Assembly: GCF_014696715.1 (NCBI RefSeq)
Contig: NZ_JACJQO010000010.1
Coordinates: 124,001 to 188,000 of the forward strand
DNA length: 64,000 nt
Direction of reading: 5' to 3'
Source of the DNA: Pseudanabaena sp. FACHB-2040
GTDB taxonomy: Bacteria; Cyanobacteriota; Cyanobacteriia; Phormidesmidales; Phormidesmidaceae
This document shows, one piece after another, positions 9,538 to 18,100 of the stretch. Numbering within the stretch: the stretch's first letter is position 1; each line of letters begins with the position of its first letter. The notes under the pieces are model-generated. The model was not told the DNA's origin. It was given only the letters and a program-made list of their open reading frames with translations, and did not search any database. Both the position numbers and the translations under genes were made by a program.

Positions 9538-10626
9538 CTATTCAACCGCAAGCGGAGATAACAAGGGCGAAGAGGCTTGGGGCTGCTGATTGCTGAGCTG
9601 TAGGTCGTCAAATAGCTGAGCTGCGGCCTGACACAGGCACTGGGCACTGGCTTTGGCAGAAAGCCCGGTTATGTCAATTTGAGGTATCTTTTTCTGGCGG
9701 CGATCGAGGTCGTAGCGATAGGTGCGATCGTAGTAGTCGAGAATGATTTCCAATGCACCTCTGAAATTGCGTTGGCGGATTAGCGCGATCGCAACCTGGG
9801 TTCGCTGGCCGCCTAACCGCTTGCCAATTCGCTCTGTCGCTACTACCAAGTCTTCTGGGTTTACCTGGCCGTAGAGCTGCACCAACAAATCTAGCCGCTC
9901 TGAGAGAGGCCGGGTTACTTCTAGGGTGGGGGCTGCCTCCATCTGTTGAAACAGCTCATCGGGCAAGCGACAGGTGCCAATCCGGCGACTTTCGGCCTCT
10001 ACCCACACGGGTTCTGCTGGGTTAAATGCTGCCCACTCTACGGCAATCAGGTTTTCAAACTGCTCGGTTGAGGGTTGGGGCGGCATGTCTAAGCCGCCGT
10101 AGCTGCTGCCCCGGTGGTTTGCCAGAGCTTCTAGATCCAGAGCCTGGGCTCCCTGCCCAACCAAGGCGTGGAGAATAGAGGTTTTATCAGTGCCGGTCAT
10201 GCCGCCTAGCATGATGATGGGTCGGGGGAGCACCAGCGTTTGGCGCACCCAGCGGCGGAAGGACTTGTAGCCGCCCTCTAGAGTCGTCACCTGAAATCCG
10301 GCTAGCTCCAGCGCCCAAGCTATGCCACCACTGCGCATGCCGCCTCGCCAGCAGTGAACTCGCACTCGTTTATCTGGGGCTAGTTTCTTAGCTTGGCGGA
10401 TGAACTCGGCTGACTTAGGGCCTGCGATCGCAAACCCCAGCTCCACTGCCGCATCTCGGCCCTGGTGTTTGTAGCAGGTGCCCACCTCAGCCCGCTCCTC
10501 GTCGCTAAATAGCGGGAAGCTCACGGCCCCTGGCAAATGCCCCTGCTCAAACTCGCCCGGACTGCGCACGTCTAGAACGGGGCCAGTGTCGTTGAGAAAA
10601 GCTTCAATCTGAACGAGTCTCACCAT
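9538..10626 (-). CDS. selU: tRNA 2-selenouridine synthase (SelU/MnmH), with altered P-loop
   Basis: Replaces sulphur by selenium in 2-thiouridine at the tRNA wobble position, using selenophosphate from SelD. The 362 residues match the usual length. An N-terminal rhodanese domain (VLDVRSPGEFEQGHLPGA) carries the catalytic Cys in VHCWRGGMRS. A P-loop NTPase-like domain follows from about residue 138. The Walker A reads GGMTGTDKTS where the family has GxTGxGKT: the Gly before Lys is Asp (codon GAT; GGT would restore Gly). The start overlaps the selD stop by 7 bases, so the two are translationally coupled. Identity is certain from domain order and context; activity of the ATPase half is open. Confidence 0.95.
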   Translation of the reverse strand: MVRLVQIEAFLNDTGPVLDVRSPGEFEQGHLPGAVSFPLFSDEERAEVGTCYKHQGRDAAVELGFAIAGPKSAEFIRQAKKLAPDKRVRVHCWRGGMRSGGIAWALELAGFQVTTLEGGYKSFRRWVRQTLVLPRPIIMLGGMTGTDKTSILHALVGQGAQALDLEALANHRGSSYGGLDMPPQPSTEQFENLIAVEWAAFNPAEPVWVEAESRRIGTCRLPDELFQQMEAAPTLEVTRPLSERLDLLVQLYGQVNPEDLVVATERIGKRLGGQRTQVAIALIRQRNFRGALEIILDYYDRTYRYDLDRRQKKIPQIDITGLSAKASAQCLCQAAAQLFDDLQLSNQQPQASSPLLSPLAVE

Positions 10627-12911
10627 TTACTGATCTTAATTGGTTGGGCTGAATTCTTGAGCGGTATGACCTCACCGATTACGGTGCTCTCCCTATAGCC
10701 CTTAATTTGCAGCGCTTCTAGGCAGGCAGCCGCTTGATCTGCTGGGACCGAAGCAATTAGCCCTCCAGCCGTCTGCGGGTCGAACAAGAGCGGGTAATCG
10801 GGACGGGATGTAAAGGGTTCTCTATTGTCAATTGCGATCGCAGCTGCTTCGTTTTGGGTCTGCAAAGAGCTGACAATTCCCAGAGCTAGGGTTTCTCTGG
10901 CACCTGCTAGCACTGGCAACTGGCTTAGATCAAGCTCCACGCTGACCTGAGCCGCCTGCACCATCTCCAAGAGGTGCCCCAGCAGACCAAATCCTGTCAC
11001 GTCGGTGCAGGCTGTTGCCCCATGCGCCTGGAAGCAGTAGGCCGCCTCTCGGTTAGAGTGCAGCATCTGAGCGACTGCCCCTTCAATCCACCGGCCTTTG
11101 GCCTGCTGACGCATATCGGCGGCAAACAGAGTGCCCGTCCCCAACGGCTTAGTCAGAATGAGGTGATCCCCCAGCTGCATCCCGCCCTTGCGCAGCAGTT
11201 GAGCCGGATCCGCCAGCCCATTGCAGGCAAATCCCAAAGCCAGTTCTGCCCCTTCGGTCGTGTGACCACCGACTAAGGGAGCTGCCGCTGCCCCTAGCGC
11301 CTTTTGCACCCCAGCGAGCAGCTGGTACAGCGTCTCCTCCTGCAGGGCTTCGCTGGCGTAGGGCACAACCGCCAGCGCTAGAGCACTCTGGGGCTCAGCT
11401 CCCATCGCATAGAGGTCGCTAAGGCAGTGGTTGACACAAATCTGGGCAAAGACAAAGGGATCATCCAGCATGGCCCGAAAGTAGTCCACCGTATGCAGCA
11501 TGACCTTTCCGGTGGGTACAGTCACCACCGCTGCATCGTCTGGAGCCTCTAGCCCCAAAAGAATCTCGCCCATGGAGGTGCCGGCAACGGGGGGAAGCTC
11601 TGCCGTCACCCGGCGTAGCGCCCGTCTCAAGGCCCCGCTGCCCACTTTGGAACCGCATCCGGCACAAAACATCGCTGGGGTGGGCGGCGCTGACTCAGCC
11701 AGAGATAGCTCCCTGGGATTTGCCATGTCAGGAAAGTCAGTAAAGAGCCGCATGAATTTGCGGTCGATCCGGTCTTTCCACTGACGAGCGAGGGGAGATT
11801 CAACAGTAAAAGGGCCTCTTGATGCGATCGCACTGCCGCCGCCAATATCAATAATGTTGAGAAACCGTCGCTGGGGCCGAAAAGGCTGGAGCGGCTGCCC
11901 CTGCAGGTAGCGCACCAGATTTTTGAATAGCGGTGGTCCTTGGCGCACCGCAAAGACTCCGGCCTTGGGCCGAGGGTGATTGACCATTGTCGCCACATCC
12001 CCGGCCGCAAACACATTGCCGTGGGAGCAGCTCTGCAGCGTATCACGCACCTCAACAAAGCCTTCATCGTCTAGAGAGAGGCCGCTGTCCTGCAGCCAGG
12101 CTGGGGCAGCGGCGCTGGTCACCCAGAAGATGCGATCGCACTTCACTCGCCGCCCCGACTCACAGATCACCTGCTGAGTGGAGCCGTCAGCTGACGGCTC
12201 TACCGCCACTACTGTCTCGCTCAGATGTAGCTGAATGCCCCGCTCTCGAAAAATCTGCTGCAGCCGCCGCCGGGTTAAGCCGTTGCGCCCGGTAGCAATC
12301 GTGTCCCCCCGATGAAAAACGTGAATTGTTACCTGATCTAGCGAGCGGCCCAGTTCAGTCAGCAGGTTTCGCAGCCGCTCCTGCAGGTTCAGCGTCAGCT
12401 CCACCCCGCCTACCCCCGCTCCCACCACGCCTAGGGTCAAAGGTTGGTCTGGCGCTTGCCGCACCGCTGCCAAAATCTGATCCCACTGGCGCAGCAGTTC
12501 CGGCACCGGCTTGGCTGGAATGGTGTATTCTGCCGCTCCCGGCACCGCTACCGTCCCTGGTGTGCTGCCCGTATCAAGCGACAGCACATCGTACCTGACT
12601 GGCGGATGGTTAGCACAAATCACCTGCTGCTTTTCCAGATCTAGCCCAATGGCTCGATCCATAAACAGGCGACAGCGAGCAAAGCGAGTCAGCGGCCGCA
12701 GGTCAATATGAGACTCATCAAAGCCATACACGCCGGCAATGTGGCAGGGCAGCATCCCAGAATAGGGAGTATCTGCCAGGTTAGTAATCAGCGTCAGCCG
12801 CACCCCTGGCAGAGCTACCATACCCAGTTTGCGCAACACAATTGCATGGGTATGTCCGCCCCCAACCAGCACCACGTCGGTTGTTATCGGTTGGGTCGCC
12901 TGCATTGCCAT
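10620..12911 (-). CDS. selD: Fused FAD/NADH-dehydrogenase-like oxidoreductase and selenide, water dikinase (SelD)
   Basis: 763 residues. Residues 1-~400 are a two-dinucleotide-fold flavoprotein related to type II NADH dehydrogenases (VVLVGGGHTHAIVLRK, GVVGAGVGGVELTLNL, VFAAGDVATM). From about residue 414 a complete SelD follows, beginning MFCAGCGSKVGSGALRR. The catalytic Cys and Lys of the GCGxK motif are present, with Ser replacing the second, non-essential Cys of the E. coli protein. Later blocks (DDAAVV, VDYFRA, GGHTTEGAE, DVTGFGLLGH, DPQTAGGL) are intact. SelD makes selenophosphate from selenide and ATP. This fusion is known in cyanobacteria; the flavoprotein part may supply reduced selenium, which is inference. 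Operon with selU downstream. Confidence 0.95.
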   Translation of the reverse strand: MAMQATQPITTDVVLVGGGHTHAIVLRKLGMVALPGVRLTLITNLADTPYSGMLPCHIAGVYGFDESHIDLRPLTRFARCRLFMDRAIGLDLEKQQVICANHPPVRYDVLSLDTGSTPGTVAVPGAAEYTIPAKPVPELLRQWDQILAAVRQAPDQPLTLGVVGAGVGGVELTLNLQERLRNLLTELGRSLDQVTIHVFHRGDTIATGRNGLTRRRLQQIFRERGIQLHLSETVVAVEPSADGSTQQVICESGRRVKCDRIFWVTSAAAPAWLQDSGLSLDDEGFVEVRDTLQSCSHGNVFAAGDVATMVNHPRPKAGVFAVRQGPPLFKNLVRYLQGQPLQPFRPQRRFLNIIDIGGGSAIASRGPFTVESPLARQWKDRIDRKFMRLFTDFPDMANPRELSLAESAPPTPAMFCAGCGSKVGSGALRRALRRVTAELPPVAGTSMGEILLGLEAPDDAAVVTVPTGKVMLHTVDYFRAMLDDPFVFAQICVNHCLSDLYAMGAEPQSALALAVVPYASEALQEETLYQLLAGVQKALGAAAAPLVGGHTTEGAELALGFACNGLADPAQLLRKGGMQLGDHLILTKPLGTGTLFAADMRQQAKGRWIEGAVAQMLHSNREAAYCFQAHGATACTDVTGFGLLGHLLEMVQAAQVSVELDLSQLPVLAGARETLALGIVSSLQTQNEAAAIAIDNREPFTSRPDYPLLFDPQTAGGLIASVPADQAAACLEALQIKGYRESTVIGEVIPLKNSAQPIKISKW

Positions 12912-12976
12912 TTATCCTCAGTCCTGTCAGCCTTTTCAGGATAACGAGTCGAACCGCAGATGCGTTTAGCGTCAGC

Positions 12977-13639
12977 CTAAACGGGAGTTTCTGCCAGCCC
13001 GATCTGTTCCTCCGGTAAAGGGGGCCGTAGCGTTAGATAGGCTGCCGCCCCTATTAACGGCAGCAGCACTACTACCCAAAACCAGGCAGGCTGCTTGAGC
13101 CCCCGCCGGGCCATGTCATCTCCCAGCAGCACCGGAAACAGCCCCCACAGCAGGCAAAAGTCTAAGCTGGCCACATGGATAAAGCGGCTGGTGCGCCACT
13201 GCTGCCAAAAGTCGCTCCAGTCCCCCGCAATCAGGCCAAAGGCCACTAGCCCCAAAGAGGAGAGCAGCAGCCCCAGTCCCAACCAGCGAGAGTCTAGCAG
13301 CTTCAGCAGCCAGTTCTTAGCCCCGTTAAAAGTCGGGTTGGGCGATCGCCAAATTAGGTATGGCAAAATCGCAAAGGCCCCCGTCCCAAAGGAGGCCACT
13401 ACAAAAGGCCAAGCTTTTGCCTGCTGCTGATGGCCATCGATCAGTGCGATCGCAGCATAGATCATGGGCCAGATTCCCATGACACTAAACAGGGCTGAAA
13501 CAGCTGGATTAATGCCGTCCCAGTCACCCACAGAAAGCCTCACAATCAAATCAGTAGTGCCCGGCTGATTGGGCGGTGCGAACACAAAAGCGTAAACTAG
13601 AACACTAATCCAGAGGACAGATAAACCAAAGCGCATCAT
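12977..13639 (-). CDS. Multi-span membrane protein, unknown function
   Basis: About 220 residues with six or so hydrophobic segments (for example FGLSVLWISVLVYAFVFA at the start, WPMIYAAIALIDG, WLGLGLLLSSLGLVAFGLI, and AWFWVVVLLPLIGAAAYL near the end). I start it at the ATG at 13639; a GTG 18 bases upstream is possible. The loop TSRFIHVASLDFCLLWG and the FAPPNQPGTTD stretch look like a conserved cyanobacterial membrane family, but I cannot assign a function. It lies 65 bases upstream of selD on the same strand and could be the first gene of that transcript. Confidence 0.8.
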   Translation of the reverse strand: MMRFGLSVLWISVLVYAFVFAPPNQPGTTDLIVRLSVGDWDGINPAVSALFSVMGIWPMIYAAIALIDGHQQQAKAWPFVVASFGTGAFAILPYLIWRSPNPTFNGAKNWLLKLLDSRWLGLGLLLSSLGLVAFGLIAGDWSDFWQQWRTSRFIHVASLDFCLLWGLFPVLLGDDMARRGLKQPAWFWVVVLLPLIGAAAYLTLRPPLPEEQIGLAETPV

Positions 13640-13657
13640 GATACTTAAAATAAACAC

Positions 13658-13988
13658 CCAGAACTACTAAGTTTCAATCCAATTTATCAATCAAATTAAA
13701 ACAAAGCAGACAGTGAGGCTCCCAGCAACTAGGCTTGGATAGAGAGTTCTGTCATTTACCTAAAGCAAGCCTTAAGAAGAAATTAAAAACAGTTTCAGTA
13801 CAGACCTCTCCACTGTTGTGTTCACCCAGTTCAAACGTCTGATCTGGAGACAAAAACTTTTAAAGAACAATTTTTATACCCTCAGATAGTAAGTTTCGTT
13901 ACGTTCAATTCTCATTTCCGGGGAAAGCACTGTGCCCCTTGCTACTGTTCGATGGCCGCAGCAAACACCGGCCGGTAACCGCCGTGCT
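13658..13988. other. Divergent promoter region
   Basis: 331 bases between the minus-strand membrane gene and the plus-strand pentapeptide-repeat gene. It is AT-rich compared with the flanks, fitting a double promoter region. The frame of the pentapeptide gene is open back to a GTG at 13932, but those 19 codons do not resemble the family. No repeat or RNA structure was recognised. Confidence 0.4.
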
Positions 13989-14921
13989 ATGCACATCAAT
14001 TATTTTCTAGAGCTATACGAGTCTGGATACCGGGAATTTGCCGGGATTCATTTGAGTGGTGCCGATCTCAAGAACAGAATTTTGGTCGACGTCAACTTGA
14101 CGGGGGCGAATCTAACCGGAGCCGACCTCAAGCGCACCTTTTTGACCAAAGCCAACCTAAAAGGAGCCAAGCTCAACTGGGCCGATTTTAGCTTTACCAA
14201 AATGAGCGAGAGCAGCCTAGCCCAGGCTGACTTGACCAAAGCCAATCTACGAGGTTCCTTCTTGGTCAGATCCGACCTGGCAGGGGCGCGGCTGAGCGGC
14301 AGCAATCTCAGCCATGCCAACCTGAGTCGGGCCAACCTAGCTGGGGCCAATTTGTGTGGGGCCAATTTGTGTGGGGCTAACCTGCGGGGCGCTAACCTCA
14401 GTGGAGCCAACTTGGCCTGGGCTCACCTCAGCGGTGCCCGCCTCAGCGGCGCAGAACTCGATGAAACTCGCCTTGATGCAGCCAATCTTGAGGGAGCCTG
14501 GCTCAACGGAGTCGATCTGCACGGCATGGACCTCAGTGGCGTTAACCTGAAGGATGCCAAGCTCAACGGCTCAAACCTAGACAATACCAATCTGAGTGCC
14601 GCTAACCTAACCCAGGCAACCCTACGAGGTGTCAGCCTTGTTGGAGCCAACCTCAGCAGCTCTGACCTGACGGGAGCCATTCTATGGAATGCCCGACTAA
14701 ATGGAGCCGACTTAACTCGGGCCGACCTGACCCGGGCCAATTTAGGCGACGCTTCCTTAGAAGGAGCCGTGGTCGAAGGCACTGAGTTTACCGATGCTGT
14801 TTTGCCTAAGGCTGCCAGAGCTTACCTGCTGGAAGCTGTACGCGGCACCACCCGATGGACTCACCGAGAGTCGCGCGACACGCTGAAAAACTCAGAATTT
14901 ATTGATCGCCTCAATTTTTGA
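13989..14921 (+). CDS. Pentapeptide-repeat protein
   Basis: 310 residues from the ATG at 13989 (MHINYFLELYES). I prefer this start because the usual short leader (GYREFAGIHLSGADL) follows at once; a GTG at 13932 would add 19 atypical residues. Nearly the whole protein is A(D/N)Lxx repeats (GANLCGANLCGANLRGANLS and so on). These form a right-handed quadrilateral beta-helix. The last 40 residues leave the pattern and end in a basic/acidic tail. There is no signal peptide, so it is probably cytosolic. Cyanobacteria encode many such proteins and most have no known role. Confidence 0.9.
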   Translation: MHINYFLELYESGYREFAGIHLSGADLKNRILVDVNLTGANLTGADLKRTFLTKANLKGAKLNWADFSFTKMSESSLAQADLTKANLRGSFLVRSDLAGARLSGSNLSHANLSRANLAGANLCGANLCGANLRGANLSGANLAWAHLSGARLSGAELDETRLDAANLEGAWLNGVDLHGMDLSGVNLKDAKLNGSNLDNTNLSAANLTQATLRGVSLVGANLSSSDLTGAILWNARLNGADLTRADLTRANLGDASLEGAVVEGTEFTDAVLPKAARAYLLEAVRGTTRWTHRESRDTLKNSEFIDRLNF

Positions 14922-14941
14922 GCAACCTCTGAAGTAGACTT

Positions 14942-14967
14942 AGCCCCCTTAAGCTTCAGGGGCTTTG
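14942..14967 (+). terminator. Probable terminator after the pentapeptide gene
   Basis: AGCCCC and GGGGCT form a 6-bp stem around an 11-base loop, 20 bases after the stop codon, followed by only a short T-run (TTG). A weak but plausible intrinsic terminator on the plus strand. Confidence 0.45.
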
Positions 14968-15035
14968 TCGTTATACCCACTAGGTCAACTCCAGCTTGCA
15001 GCATTGTCACAACGGCAGACCAAGAGGAGAAAATC

Positions 15036-15356
15036 ATGTCAACTTTTGGAGTGGTTCTCGTCACCGCTAGCTCCCGCGAGGAGGCTCTGCGCTTGGCCGA
15101 CCACTTGGTAAATGAGTCTTTAGCTGCGTGCGTCAGCTTCTTTCCTATGCACTCGGTCTACTCCTGGCAGGGCACAATCCATCACGATGATGAGTGGCAG
15201 ATGGTGATTAAGACCAACCTAGACTATTTCAACCTGCTCGCAGCCCGAGTTAAAGAACTTCATTCCTATGAGGTGCCAGAGGTGATTGCCTTGCCCATTA
15301 CCCAGGGATCAAAACCCTACTTAGATTGGCTAGCCGAGCAAACAACATTCAAGTAG
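15036..15356 (+). CDS. cutA: CutA-family divalent cation tolerance / PII-fold protein
   Basis: 106 residues, the full family length. Recognisable blocks are VVLVTASSREEALRLADHLV at the start, LAACVSFFPMHSVYSWQG in the middle (the CVN/S..P...Y.W signature), EWQMVIKTN, and the C-terminal YEVPEVIALPITQGSKPYLDWL. CutA forms trimers with a PII-like ferredoxin fold. It was named for copper tolerance in E. coli, but its role in cyanobacteria is unclear. The start ATG at 15036 lies after an AGGAGAAAATC ribosome site. The gene converges on the short-chain dehydrogenase gene, their stops only 2 bases apart. Confidence 0.95.
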   Translation: MSTFGVVLVTASSREEALRLADHLVNESLAACVSFFPMHSVYSWQGTIHHDDEWQMVIKTNLDYFNLLAARVKELHSYEVPEVIALPITQGSKPYLDWLAEQTTFK

Positions 15357-15358
15357 TC

Positions 15359-16069
15359 CTACCAGGGAATGGGGCTGCGATCGCGCCAAAATAGCCCCGA
15401 CGGAGCATCATCCGGCAGGGTTGCCAGCCACACAACTGTGTCGGCTCCCTGTTCTGGACTGCGCGTTGCCCCTGTGCCTCCCATATCCGTCTTAACCCAA
15501 CCTGGACAGACACTATTTACCTTAATGTTGGTGCCCTCTAGCTCGTTGGCCAAAATTCGGGTGATAGCGTTCAGAGAAACTTTAGACAGCCGGTATGCAG
15601 TGTGGCCGCCGCCCATGTCGCTCAGCTGCCCCATGCCCGAAGACACATTGACAATGCGGCCATAGCCCTGTTGCTTCATCAGCGGCACAAATGACTGAGC
15701 CAGCAGGATAGGGGCATAGGCATTAGTCTCCATTGCCTCTCGAATCGGCCCCACATCGATACTGAGAATGCTGCCGTCGTGAGCATCGGGCAAAATTCCG
15801 GCGTTGTTTACCAGAATGTCTACCCGACCGAACTCAGACTCCAGCAGCTCCGCCAGAATTTTGATGCCGCCTGAATCTGTCACACTCAGCTGATGGGCCA
15901 CGACATCTAGCCCCTCCTGCCGGAGCTTTTCTGCTGCCGCCTCACCTTTTTTGGGGTCGCGGCTGCCCAGAACTACCTTGATCCCCTGTTTGGCTAGCTG
16001 CCGAGTTGTCTCAAAACCAATGCCACGATTGGCTCCCGTTACCAAAGCGACTCGCTGTTCTGCCGCCAT
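15359..16069 (-). CDS. Short-chain dehydrogenase/reductase
   Basis: 236 residues, a classical SDR. The cofactor motif is TGANRGIG near the N-terminus (residues ~11-18), NNAG is at ~88-91, Ser is in VNVSSGMGQ, and the catalytic pair is in YRLSK. The tail DDAPSGLFWRDRSPIPW is typical of carbonyl-reductase-like SDRs. The motif VLGSRDPKKGEAAAEKL after the second strand favours NADP(H). The substrate cannot be deduced. It follows gvpG by 113 bases on the same strand, which may be a chance neighbour rather than a functional link. Confidence 0.93.
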   Translation of the reverse strand: MAAEQRVALVTGANRGIGFETTRQLAKQGIKVVLGSRDPKKGEAAAEKLRQEGLDVVAHQLSVTDSGGIKILAELLESEFGRVDILVNNAGILPDAHDGSILSIDVGPIREAMETNAYAPILLAQSFVPLMKQQGYGRIVNVSSGMGQLSDMGGGHTAYRLSKVSLNAITRILANELEGTNIKVNSVCPGWVKTDMGGTGATRSPEQGADTVVWLATLPDDAPSGLFWRDRSPIPW

Positions 16070-16182
16070 TTTTACCTACCTGTGCCTGTAACAACTGTTA
16101 ATCAGCTTTTACTGACACCTTACGCAATCGCGCTTCGTCTAGCCTCTGTTGGCGGGTATGTCTTTAATATTTTCTCTAGGCC

Positions 16183-16425
16183 CTAGGCTTCCTCACTGGC
16201 CTGAATTTGCAGATCCTCAATCGCCAGCAGCAGCTCCTCTTCCTGGGCTTCAAAAAGATCTTCATCGAGTTCGCCCATGTCAAAGGCTAGCTGTAGAGCC
16301 AGCAACTGCTTTTGGAGCACCTCTAGGTCGTTTGTCTCGCCCTCGGCCTGCTCAAGCAGCTTTTCAGCAACCCAGGTAACGCCGCTAAGGGGGCCGGTCA
16401 CAGGCAGCAGTAGAAGATTCAACAT
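16183..16425 (-). CDS. gvpG: Gas vesicle protein GvpG
   Basis: 80 residues. The N-terminus MLNLLLLPVTGPLSGVTWVAEKLLEQ is the GvpG signature. It is followed by an acidic, helical region (LQKQLLALQLAFDMGELDEDLFEAQEEELL). GvpG is an accessory factor needed for gas-vesicle assembly, probably acting with GvpF/L. The start lies 2 bases after the gvpF/L stop, so the two are coupled. Length and sequence are typical and the gene looks intact. Confidence 0.93.
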   Translation of the reverse strand: MLNLLLLPVTGPLSGVTWVAEKLLEQAEGETNDLEVLQKQLLALQLAFDMGELDEDLFEAQEEELLLAIEDLQIQASEEA

Positions 16426-16427
16426 GG

Positions 16428-17171
16428 TTAATCCAGCCGATCAAGCTGTGCGAAGTTGTAGGGAGCCGTGAAATTGTTGTAGCGAATCCGCAGCCGCTCC
16501 TCGAATTGAGCATCTAGGGCTTCAATGGCTTGGCTGAAGGAGGGTTCGTCCTCCCAGTCAATTAGGTAGGCTGCGTTGTAAATCATTGAATCCATCATCG
16601 GGTCGTTTTCCACGGCTTCGACGGCTAGCGAGTTCAAGGCTGCTCTAAAGGCGGTGATAATTCCCTGTTTGCGAGCATTCATTGCCTGCTCGATATCTTG
16701 GCCAATGCTGATTATCTGATCCATACTGAGCTGCTTGCCTTCTAAGGCATCGCGCTCCTGCCGGAGTGAGGCATTTTCCTGCATCAGCATCTCTAGCTCG
16801 GCTGCCTGGTCCCACAGCACTTTAACGCTGACCTCTCGCCGCCCCTCTAATCGCTCAAACAGCCGGTTGAGTCCTGATCCGTGGGGTTCTACGAGCTGCT
16901 GCACAACCTGCTCCCAGCCCTCAATGATTAGCCCAAACTGCAGCGGCAGCAGCGTGCGGTGGCCGTGCTGCATCGCTTCTTCTAAAACTTTCTCGTGACC
17001 CAGCAAGTTCTTGCGGCTAGCTAGGTAGCGCTCCTGCCCGGTTTCTGAATAGAGAAACGTGAATCCCTCTAGCGGGTGCGATCGCACTTGCTGTTTATCT
17101 AGTCCCTCAACCTCAAGCTCACTAGGGCCAGGAGCCGGAAAAATACCGTATAGGTAGTAGCGATCTGCCAT
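16428..17171 (-). CDS. gvpF: Gas vesicle protein GvpF/GvpL family
   Basis: 247 residues with the family start RYYLYGIFPAPGP and the block TLLPLQFGLIIEGWEQVV typical of GvpF/GvpL. A helical, charged middle (LEMLMQENASLRQERDALEG) follows, then the C-terminal YLIDWEDEPSFSQAIEALDAQF. GvpF contacts GvpA and is thought to help nucleate or chaperone the vesicle wall. It sits between gvpK (88-base gap) and gvpG (2-base gap). F and L are homologous; cyanobacterial clusters often have one gene annotated either way. Confidence 0.93.
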   Translation of the reverse strand: MADRYYLYGIFPAPGPSELEVEGLDKQQVRSHPLEGFTFLYSETGQERYLASRKNLLGHEKVLEEAMQHGHRTLLPLQFGLIIEGWEQVVQQLVEPHGSGLNRLFERLEGRREVSVKVLWDQAAELEMLMQENASLRQERDALEGKQLSMDQIISIGQDIEQAMNARKQGIITAFRAALNSLAVEAVENDPMMDSMIYNAAYLIDWEDEPSFSQAIEALDAQFEERLRIRYNNFTAPYNFAQLDRLD

Positions 17172-17259
17172 ATCAGTAGAGTGGCCCAGCCACCCGCATT
17201 AATTTAAGGAGTCAGTCAGCAATCCGATAAGACTTCTCCCTGCGTCAAAAGAGAAGCTT

Positions 17260-17742
17260 TTAGATCGGTTTAGAGGTCAGCACTAGCCGCAGCTTGGCAT
17301 GAATCAAATTCAGCTGCGCCAGCCCCAAATCGACATCTCCCTCGACCACTACCCCAGTGCTCAGGAGTCGATCCAGCAGCTCTAAAATCGTGGGTTTTTG
17401 GGAGTTTCCACCGGGGTAGTAGCCCCCTTCCTTAGGCAGCAGCGTACCCACTTCTCCCAAGTCGAGATTCAAATCTGCTGGATCCACGTCAAAAACTTCA
17501 CAGAGGTTAAGCACCTGCTCTTCAAGCTTGCGAATACTCTCAGCTGCTCGATCTAGCTCCTCATCACTGAGGTAGCCCGCCTCCATACGGCGAATCACCT
17601 GAGCTTCCATGAGTTGACGCAACAGCTCAATCACCGTTAGCAGCAACGGAGCTAGGCCCGCATCCGCTCCTTTCTTAGGCTGAATCGCCACGTCAGGGAG
17701 GCGTTCAAAAGCAGAATTTCCAGCAGGATTCTTGGAGGTCAT
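17260..17742 (-). CDS. gvpK: Gas vesicle protein GvpK
   Basis: 160 residues. The diagnostic parts are GLAPLLLTVIELLRQLMEAQVIRRMEAGYLSDEELDRA and the C-terminal PTILELLDRLLSTGVVVEGDVDLGLAQLNLIHAKLRLVL, the GvpK core. The N-terminal 30 residues are variable and polar. GvpK is an accessory protein required for vesicle growth. It leads the K-F-G run and is preceded by a small gene 9 bases upstream. No gvpA, gvpC, gvpN or gvpJ is present in this window. Confidence 0.94.
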   Translation of the reverse strand: MTSKNPAGNSAFERLPDVAIQPKKGADAGLAPLLLTVIELLRQLMEAQVIRRMEAGYLSDEELDRAAESIRKLEEQVLNLCEVFDVDPADLNLDLGEVGTLLPKEGGYYPGGNSQKPTILELLDRLLSTGVVVEGDVDLGLAQLNLIHAKLRLVLTSKPI

Positions 17743-17751
17743 GGCCTCAGC

Positions 17752-17943
17752 CTAGTGCCGACGCCACATCATATCGCGCCACTGCCTCTGAGAGTCGTGA
17801 GCCAGCATTTGGGTGTAGCCTGCTACCATCCGCCCCTGATCCTGAATCAGGCTGGCAGACATCGAGCTAGTCGTGCGGCAAGAGCGAAAACTGGGAATTG
17901 TCCGGCTCGTAGCAATGTGCTTCATTGTGCGGACTGTGAGCAT
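17752..17943 (-). CDS. Small Arg/Ser/Thr-rich protein ahead of gvpK
   Basis: 63 residues from the ATG at 17943, which has a strong GGAGG ribosome site 5 bases upstream. The frame is also open to a TTG just before this site, which I reject. The stop is 9 bases before gvpK, so co-transcription is very likely. It is basic at the N-terminus (RTIPSFRSCRTTSSMSAS) with an Arg/Trp/Met-rich tail (QRQWRDMMWRRH). It could be a diverged GvpV-like accessory protein, but I cannot confirm this from memory. No membrane segment or signal peptide. Confidence 0.6.
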   Translation of the reverse strand: MLTVRTMKHIATSRTIPSFRSCRTTSSMSASLIQDQGRMVAGYTQMLAHDSQRQWRDMMWRRH

Positions 17944-18100
17944 GGGTGCCTCCAAAGAGCAGCTAAGTGAAGACTCTCTCTAGAGTGCCCCTCAAGTTCA
18001 GAAGTCCTACAGACTCAGCAGACCGAAATATGCTGATTTAATCTTGGATACTTCTCAGTGCTAGGAAACGCATTCTTAGGAGGCGCAGCGTGCTCTTTAG

